Shown here: piece by piece, positions 47,744-64,000 of the stretch
How the letters are laid out: every line of letters begins with the position of its first letter
Position numbering within the stretch: the stretch's first letter is position 1
NCBI GenBank assembly: GCA_003342895.1
Contig: PTFA01000196.1
Coordinates: 438,053 to 502,052, forward strand
From: Casuarius casuarius
Lineage: Eukaryota; Chordata; Aves; Casuariiformes; Casuariidae
Length of the DNA stretch: 64,000 nucleotides
Reading direction: 5' to 3'
Program-made: the position numbers and the translations under genes
The notes under the pieces: model-generated
What the model was told of the DNA's origin: nothing
Database searches by the model: none
What the model saw: the letters and a program-made list of their open reading frames with translations, nothing else

Positions 47744-47766
47744 TTTTTTTTTTTTTTTTTTTTTTT
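47744..47766 (+). repeat. Poly-T tract
   Basis: About 23 consecutive Ts. No SINE or LINE body was recognised on either side, so the origin is unclear. Confidence 0.85.
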
Positions 47767-50700
47767 GAAACAACTATTTGGCGCCTTATTTTCAAGTCCA
47801 CAGGCCAACTGCTGCTGGATCAGCGCCCATCACCATAGAGCTATTTACATATTTTCCTCCAGCAGCTGCAGTAACCTGTTATGTACCCCATGTCTTGCCA
47901 GGCTGACTCAGCCTCTGCCATGGTCTCACTAGGGAAGGGATAAGATTTCATTTTTATTCTGNTACAAAAAAAAGGTGTGGTAGGAGCTCATTTTTTTAGC
48001 AAAGCAAGGTGAAAGCAGAAACCTTTGGCTCCCCTTTGAAAGATAATTAGCCTGTTGTACAGTAACATGAGAACTACAGTGTGCATCTGGGAGTGCTNGG
48101 ATTCCTTAAGGCAGAGCCTCTGTCAAATATAAAGCTTACAGGTAAATGTATGTGAAGGGAGAGAAAACAGGTCTGTGGACATAAAGAGGTATGTGTGTAT
48201 AAGTTGTGCAGATCATGTAATTAATAAAGAAGATGAAAGGAATGCATTCTGCAATTCCAAAGTGCAGTACATCCAAGATCTCAAAGTATTTTACACAGGG
48301 TTATTTATCAAGCTATAATAATCTTGTGAAGAAATTAAAATGGCTATGAAGTTTACTCAGTTAATGGTTGTAAAGTGTTTTGAGCTTCATGCAATAATTC
48401 TGTGGACCTAGTCTATTAGCCTGGTCTGTAAAATCCAGATACCATTTTACTTTGTAAGTTCCAGTGTAGCCCCAGAAGGGNTAAATCCTTTTCTTCGGTA
48501 GATGAAAACAGTCTGTCTAAACTGCTAGGCCNGGAGGGAAGAACTGGCAGCTGCAGACAGTTCATCTGCTAAGGCAGAGTGTGTAGCTGGACTGGCCAGG
48601 TGGAGGAAAACCATCATTCAGTAGAAGCTCCAAGGAACAGGCAGTGGTTGTTTTCCACTTTTTCCTGGAGCATGTGGACCTGGGAACAGATGCAGGTCTG
48701 GGACGGCATTGGCGATAGTTTTAGCACTGTCCCTGTGCTATAAAAGAAGGCATTGTGCGCANTGCTAGAAATACACATGGCCATTCCTATTCATTGATGC
48801 TCCATGTGCTGAGAACTGCTACAGGACTGTGAACCTTCTCTGCAGCCTGCAGCTCAGATGTTGTCTTCCTTTCTTTCTCCCTTTCCTCTGCCAGGAATGC
48901 AGCTTTTGTGGCTTCTCTGTGTGTGTCTGTATGTCCATGCACATGTGCTGCTTCAGAGGGATGATCATGGCTTGATTGGAAGAGCTGGGGCCCTTGTTTA
49001 TGGGGTGATGTGGGAGAAGGATTTAGCTTATTGTTCCCTTTCCTATTTTTGGTGGTAGAAGCTGTCGGTTTCTGATTTTGCTGTGGAAACTCGTGCAAGC
49101 TACTAAATAGTTCTGGGGGATATTGCCTGGACTGCAGTTTACTTACCAAAAGTAGAGTTTTAATTAAAGTCAGGTTCAAACTGCTTCAGCTGGAAGAATC
49201 AGGGACCAATCTGAGAATTGCCCCATGATGTACAAAGCCACATTCTGTTTAAAAATGTGCTTAAACCTAACTAAAAAGCCACCACCAAAGCAAAGCGTTT
49301 GGAGTCTCTGGTTGCCTCAAAGCAGGGCTTTAAAACTTGGTATGTGAGAGAGACAGTGAGCAACGTGGTTACCATCTGGCAGAAGNCAGCCAGAGGTCAG
49401 CCTGGCTGGGCTGAGATCCATGCAACACTTTCCTGTGTGCTGAGGCATGCGTGGCAGATGCTAGGTAGGAGACAGAGAAAGCGTCCAAGTCACTCCCGTG
49501 CAGGAGGGCTGTTTCCATTAAAAGATATAGCAGTGGGGACTCAATAGCAACCTTCACTTCCCACCTGAGAAGCTCAAGCATGAAAGGGCTACCTTGGCGT
49601 GGCTCTGATCACTTCCTGCACAGTCCCATTACATATCAGGGTCTCCTCCACATCTAACTTCTCTTCGCCTCTAACTTCTCACCAACACAGAGACGGGATG
49701 GATCCCTTNTCTAGCTCTCTTCTGCCCCCATGAAAGAGCCCAGTGCAGCAATGGTTGCAACTACAAGACAGATGTGCCCAAGCAGTGCCAGCATAGCATT
49801 GCACGCCTGTGAGATGGGCAGGCCTTGATCATCATGACAGGTTTCTGCATTTGGCAGCCCCAGCCACTTCTTAGGTGGCAGAAAGAGATGTTATCATTGC
49901 TAGTCTCCACATCCTCTTTCAGAGCCCTGTTCTNTCTTGGTGCACTGGGTTATTTCCATCCCTGACTGCAAGGACCTCAGTTGCAGAAATGCTGCTGATG
50001 ATGGNCCCTATGATTTTTGCTGGTTACAGTTGTGAGTAATCGCTTCCTGGAAGAGAGTGCAGCTCCACTGCTCAGGGAAACATGCATGCAAAGCGGAGCT
50101 GATGAAGCACATTGGCTCAGAGCAGACCTCAGAGTAGATCCAAACCAGAGTAGCCCCAAGACCTGCAGAAGCAAGTGAGGCTCTCAGGGATCTGAGATAC
50201 AGAAGCCTCCAGTGGGAGAGCCAGGCTCCACTTGCAGCTAGCAAGATAGTCCCAGGCACAGTGGCAGTTTCTCCAGCTTGGGGTGTGTGCACACCCTTGT
50301 GAAGGAAAACTAGAGCTTGTGGGTGGGTGGACATCTAGCTGATCCCATATGATAGTTCTCATAACATTGGTAAAGATTATATCAAACTTNGCCTGAATTA
50401 GAAGTGCACATAGCAAATTTGGCATTCCCAATTTTACTCACTTGACTTCCAAAAATGTTAGAATGAAGCAGAGTTGGGTTTTCTTTTGTCTTTGTAGGAC
50501 AGTCCTCCTCACCCTGCAAATGAATGAAGGTCTGTGGATATTCTGCCCTCCTGTGGAGAAAAGAATTAGGGCTAGACCTAAAACAGGACTTCAGGGAAGA
50601 ATATTCCTCACATCTTGAATTTGTGCCATTAGCTGGGTAACAGAGTCCAAAGAGACTTTGCATGAGAGTTGGAACAACTCCCCTGGTAGAGCAGGAACAA

Positions 50701-52133
50701 GTCCTACNCCCAAGATGTTATCTATATTGTGTGCAATGACTGAATGTAAAATCCTGTCCTTTGCTTAAAATTCAAGACAAAAGTTCTGTGTTTTCAATTT
50801 TTAAAAATTAAAAGGAATCCCTTTGAAAGCAGAAGACAATTCATTGAACTGAATATGTTCCCCTCAGTTCTTTCTCCGGGGTNAGGATTTGTTCAGGCAA
50901 GAAAATCCAAGCTCTTTCATTAAAAAAAAATCTGTTTCATCTGTTGCTTTTGCTTTGTCATCATCAAACTTAAAGATATATTTGCAAAGCTGTCAGTGGG
51001 ATATCAAACATGTTGCCTTATTAGTTTGATTTGCCCTTCAGAAATTAGCAGAAACATGCTCCTGAGGCCTTTTACAACTAGAAAGTCTAGCCTTAGATGT
51101 GCACAAACTCTCACAACCTGTCTGCGAAATGGAGAACTTCAAACAGAGCCTGTTCTGCAAGGCCTGATGCTGAGGACCTTTGTGCTTCCTTGGCCATTAG
51201 GCACATGTCACCAGGGAGTGAGGAAACAGCAAAAGAAACAAAGCCCCAGGAGAGCTGGCAGAAGGTTTTATGCTTGAATCAAAGCTAGACAAAACCAAGG
51301 ACTTGCGTGGTTTTAAACTTTTATTAAGCATTTGGAGAAGTACTGCCTTCTGAAGATAACATATTCCTCATGATGAACAGTTACTTGCAATCAAATTTTA
51401 TTTCTTTCTAAAGAGATGAAGACAGAAGGCAGGGTGAAGGAGAAGGACAAACAGACATTTCAGGAAGAATGGAGTCACAATCTGCACATCTCTGATGAAG
51501 AAACAGAACAAANTGAAGCAAAACAACCACTAGGTAATTTCTATCCATGTCACATGCTGTAAAAACTCAAAATACTTGTCTGTCCACAGACTCGGGAGCT
51601 GTAGCATATCATGTCAGCAGCCAAGCTTTGAGCATTAGGAAAAAGGAAGTGTTTTAAAATAAATGACAAATGGCTACCTGAGGATGACTCTCATCTCTGG
51701 TAGGTGGCAATTGTTGCAATTAGTGTGTTAGAGATGCCCGTGTAAGGTTTTGTCACCTCCCTCCCCTGCTTCCCCCAGTTGTCTAAGAATGTAGGAACTT
51801 TGTAATTTTTGGAGCGAAGCATTTTTAACTGCATTTAGCGGACAAGAGCTCCTATAACCCATGGTCTGACTCCAGCTGCTGGCACTTAAGACCTCCACGC
51901 ACACGCATGCACGGAGAGGAGACCCCAACCAGGAAAATTATGAGAAGTGGAGCTTAATGAGAAGACAGGACAGACGGCACTGATGAGGTGCCAGGCACGG
52001 CCAGACAAGCGTACGGACCAGCCCTATTCACACCGAGAGGCCGCCCTGAGGCGAGGCAGCCGCCATATTCCCCGCCCCGCGCTGCCGCCGAGGCCCAGCC
52101 CCTGCGCTGAGCGAGCTGCCGCGCGCGGGCAGG

Positions 52134-52143
52134 GCGCATGCGC
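52134..52143. promoter_or_regulatory. RPL36: NRF1 site in RPL36 promoter
   Basis: GCGCATGCGC is the palindromic NRF1 core, about 120 bases before the presumed transcription start, inside a CpG island of about 52040-52600. Confidence 0.6.
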
Positions 52144-52260
52144 GCTCCCACCTCCATGGTCATTCCGTGGGCTAGAGAATCCACCCCCAGCCGGGCGGCT
52201 TGTGATTTCGTCACTCCCGGCGGACTCGGGGAGGTGCTGTCCCGGCGTCCCGCGCGCGCT

Positions 52261-52298
52261 CCCTCCTTCCGGCGCCGCCGCCATCAGCAGAGCAGCAG
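52261..52298 (+). promoter_or_regulatory. RPL36: RPL36 non-coding first exon with TOP-like pyrimidine start
   Basis: The stretch CTCCCTCCTTCC just before CGGCGCC is pyrimidine-only, as in 5' TOP messages of ribosomal proteins, whose translation follows mTOR signalling. The exon ends ..GCAGCAG at a GTGAGG donor. The next exon starts at 52386, one base before the ATG. The exact start base is inferred. Confidence 0.6.
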
Positions 52299-52368
52299 GT
52301 GAGGCCCGGGGCCGGCGGGATCCGCGTCCATCCGTGGCGCGGGGCGGGGGCCGGGCGGCGGGCGCTGA

Positions 52369-55413
<3,045 letters not shown>

Positions 55414-55432
55414 GTTGTACAGTCTGTAACTC

Positions 55433-55438
55433 AATAAA
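55433..55438 (+). promoter_or_regulatory. RPL36: RPL36 polyadenylation signal
   Basis: AATAAA only 20 bases past the stop codon, giving the very short 3' UTR typical of ribosomal protein messages. Confidence 0.85.
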
Positions 55439-57071
55439 GTCCTTTCTCACAAAAGCAGTGTAGTGGCTGCTACCAGTACATGGGGGTGCTGGTTGGGGTT
55501 ACAGGTGTTTACAGATAGCCCCACACCCCCTACTCTCTGGGAAGGGGTGAAGAGTGCAAGAGGTGCAGCTGGTGTTGCAGTGGAGGAGCATGGACTGCTT
55601 GCTTGGAGTAGTGCTTGTCCCCAAGGGCTTCCTGACTTGGGAAGGTCAGTGCTGGTTCATCTGCCCAAGCATTCAGGTTTATGGTTTCTTGGTAGTGGTC
55701 AGCAGGACAAGCCCTGCCCTGTTGCATATTTGGAATGGGTGAGGGAAGGGACTCTGAGCTGTTCTACCCCTCCCTCCCCACAACCCTGGCTTACTGTGCT
55801 GGAACAATTATCCTGTGGGAGCTCAGAACACCAGGTTCCGTTAGTCCTGAGTAAGGCAGTGTAGTGCCAATCTCCCACTACCTGCCGCAGAGCCCCTGCT
55901 CGCCTGCTGTACTGGAAGAGCACTGGGTGAACTCCCCCTTTTGGTTGCTTTTGCCATTCCTGCTCTTCCCTCTTTCCTTCTTCCTCTCATTGCATCTTGC
56001 ATAGCTTTAATCTCTCTCCTATTTCCCTGTGTNGTTTGCTTTCCTTCCCTCTCATCTAGAGCTTGCTTTTGCCACATCCAGTAACTAAAACCACTTCCTG
56101 TGCCCCTCTCTAGTTTAGCTGGAGATGTTCTGTCTGAACAACACCCAGCCCATCCATCTCCGAACCCAAATACTGGAAGGAGAGAAGTCAATGGACAAAA
56201 ACTGCTGTTGAAAATAACAGCTTTGCACTCCTTTCCTTAGCCCTTGACCTGTTCCNACTTGTACCCTCCATTTATACCCTACTTTCTCCACTGTGCTATC
56301 AAATCGAGAGAGAGAACTATTGCCACTAACAGCTCCCTGAATTTCAGCAGGATAATTCTACATAGCTGAGAGAGGACAACTGCTGTTCTTCCAGCAGAAG
56401 NGAATACATTTCCAGTACTTCAGATAGTCACTCTTCCCACTTTGAATGAGTCCTGTTTAAAGCCATTTTTCTAGTGTTAGCTGTAAGTACTAAGCACTCA
56501 AGTTCACTAGACCAAGACTGTGTTTATTGATGCACAACAGCCACTCTATAACACATTTAATTCCTGACCTACTTGTTTCACTCAGTACAAAATACAACTG
56601 CTGCAGCAGTAGAGCATTTCACTGCAGCATAGACTTAACTGCTGATACTGAGCCCTTCTGTTCTTTTGTCCAGGTTTGCGCTCTCTTGATGCTTAGAGTT
56701 GCTCCTGATGATACAGACTTGTGATATATTCTGGAGGAAGAGAACCATGTCCCTCTGCAGCTGAATGTGCTAGCCCTGCTGTGCTGTCCCTCCACTTCAG
56801 TTTACCCTCCAGCCTAGCACTGGTCACTTCAGTGTAAGCCAAGACAGGGAGAGGTTTCTGAGAACTACTCAATGACCAGTAGGCCAAGAACACTTTATAC
56901 ATGTGAAGCAGAGCCCCAGCTCCATTACTAGTTAGTGTTTCCATAAGCAGGTACTTGGATTTATAGTGAAATAACTGAAAGACAGTCTTTAGGTCTAAGA
57001 GAAATTAGACTAGCTTCACTGCTAGTAGGTGGTAACATGCAAATTCCTTAGGTAAAATTTCAGAATTTCAT
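55439..57071. other. Convergent spacer between RPL36 and LONP1
   Basis: 1.6 kb. No exon, repeat or RNA gene was recognised. A minus-strand AATAAA at 56523-56528 could extend the LONP1 3' UTR into this spacer. Confidence 0.6.
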
Positions 57072-57077
57072 TTTATT
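57072..57077 (-). promoter_or_regulatory. LONP1: LONP1 polyadenylation signal
   Basis: TTTATT on the plus strand, 201 bases past the LONP1 stop. A distal alternative lies at 56523-56528. Confidence 0.55.
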
Positions 57078-57277
57078 GGAAATAATTCACTTGTGTCATA
57101 GTTCAATAGTAAACAGTGAGAAATACTTTACTCTACCAAAGCCATAATCCATTTCAATGGCTGCGCAGCAGCAATACCTTTATGTCCCAGTTCAGGATTG
57201 TCCCCACATCACCCCATTTCTGGGCTGAGGCAGAGCATTAAGGGACAGACCACTTTCAGTCATTAGGTTGTTGACAG

Positions 57278-64000
<6,723 letters not shown>

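Larger units (their letters stand above)
42026..52250. other. Intergenic, LMNB2 to RPL36
   Basis: 10 kb with no exon that I can tie to a known protein. It contains a perfect SBS motif (44058-44076), an (AT)8 run at 44931-44945, a G-rich tract at 45032-45050 and a poly-T at 47744-47766. LMNB2 and RPL36 are divergent here. Confidence 0.55.

Noticed and set aside
48074..48098. ACTACAGTGTGCATCTGGGAGTGCT as another ZNF143 site
   Set aside because: The spacing and the TCCCAG block do not fit the motif.

Overview
This window is vertebrate, almost certainly avian, nuclear DNA. It carries CR1 LINEs with the typical ATTCTGTG-type 3' end, compact genes with CpG-island promoters, and a gene set that I know from human 19p13.3 and expect on a GC-rich bird microchromosome (chicken chromosome 28 type). 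The lamin B2 protein is 600 residues. From memory it matches chicken lamin B2 except for roughly a dozen substitutions, so the species is a bird but probably not chicken. The DNA is draft quality: single Ns are scattered throughout and there is one 75-base gap.

Layout, left to right. (1) 1-9573, plus strand: the 3' part of TMPRSS9 (polyserase-1). It holds the end of one trypsin-like domain, a complete second domain, an LDL-receptor class A module and a third domain whose catalytic Ser is Ala. A long, decayed CR1 lies in its first visible intron. (2) 9574-11638: intergenic. (3) 11639-12321, minus: TIMM13, three coding exons in a CpG island. (4) 12322-13115: short spacer between the TIMM13 promoter and the LMNB2 3' end, in the position of the well-known human lamin B2 replication origin. 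(5) 13115-42005, minus: LMNB2, with 12 coding exons, a 3' UTR of about 5 kb, a first intron of about 8.6 kb and a CpG-island promoter. (6) 42006-52250: about 10 kb without a recognisable gene but with one perfect ZNF143/SBS promoter motif near 44.06 kb. (7) 52261-55438, plus: RPL36, one non-coding and three coding exons. (8) 55439-57071: short convergent spacer. (9) 57072-64000, minus: the 3' half of LONP1, from the AAA+ Walker A exon to the stop codon, running off the right edge.

The genes do not form one pathway. TIMM13 and LONP1 both serve mitochondria (import chaperone; matrix protease), LMNB2 builds the nuclear lamina, RPL36 is ribosomal, and TMPRSS9 is a cell-surface or secreted protease. 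Coding models were built by joining exons at GT/AG sites with matching phase. Every internal junction kept frame, and TIMM13 (97 aa), LMNB2 (600 aa) and RPL36 (105 aa) have the family's usual length.

I found no undescribed biological system. The observations most worth a second look are the dead third protease domain and the LDLRa module in TMPRSS9, the TIMM13-LMNB2 origin-like interval, the matching promoter motifs including an orphan one at 44.06 kb, and the join of the LMNB2 block to the RPL36-LONP1 block.
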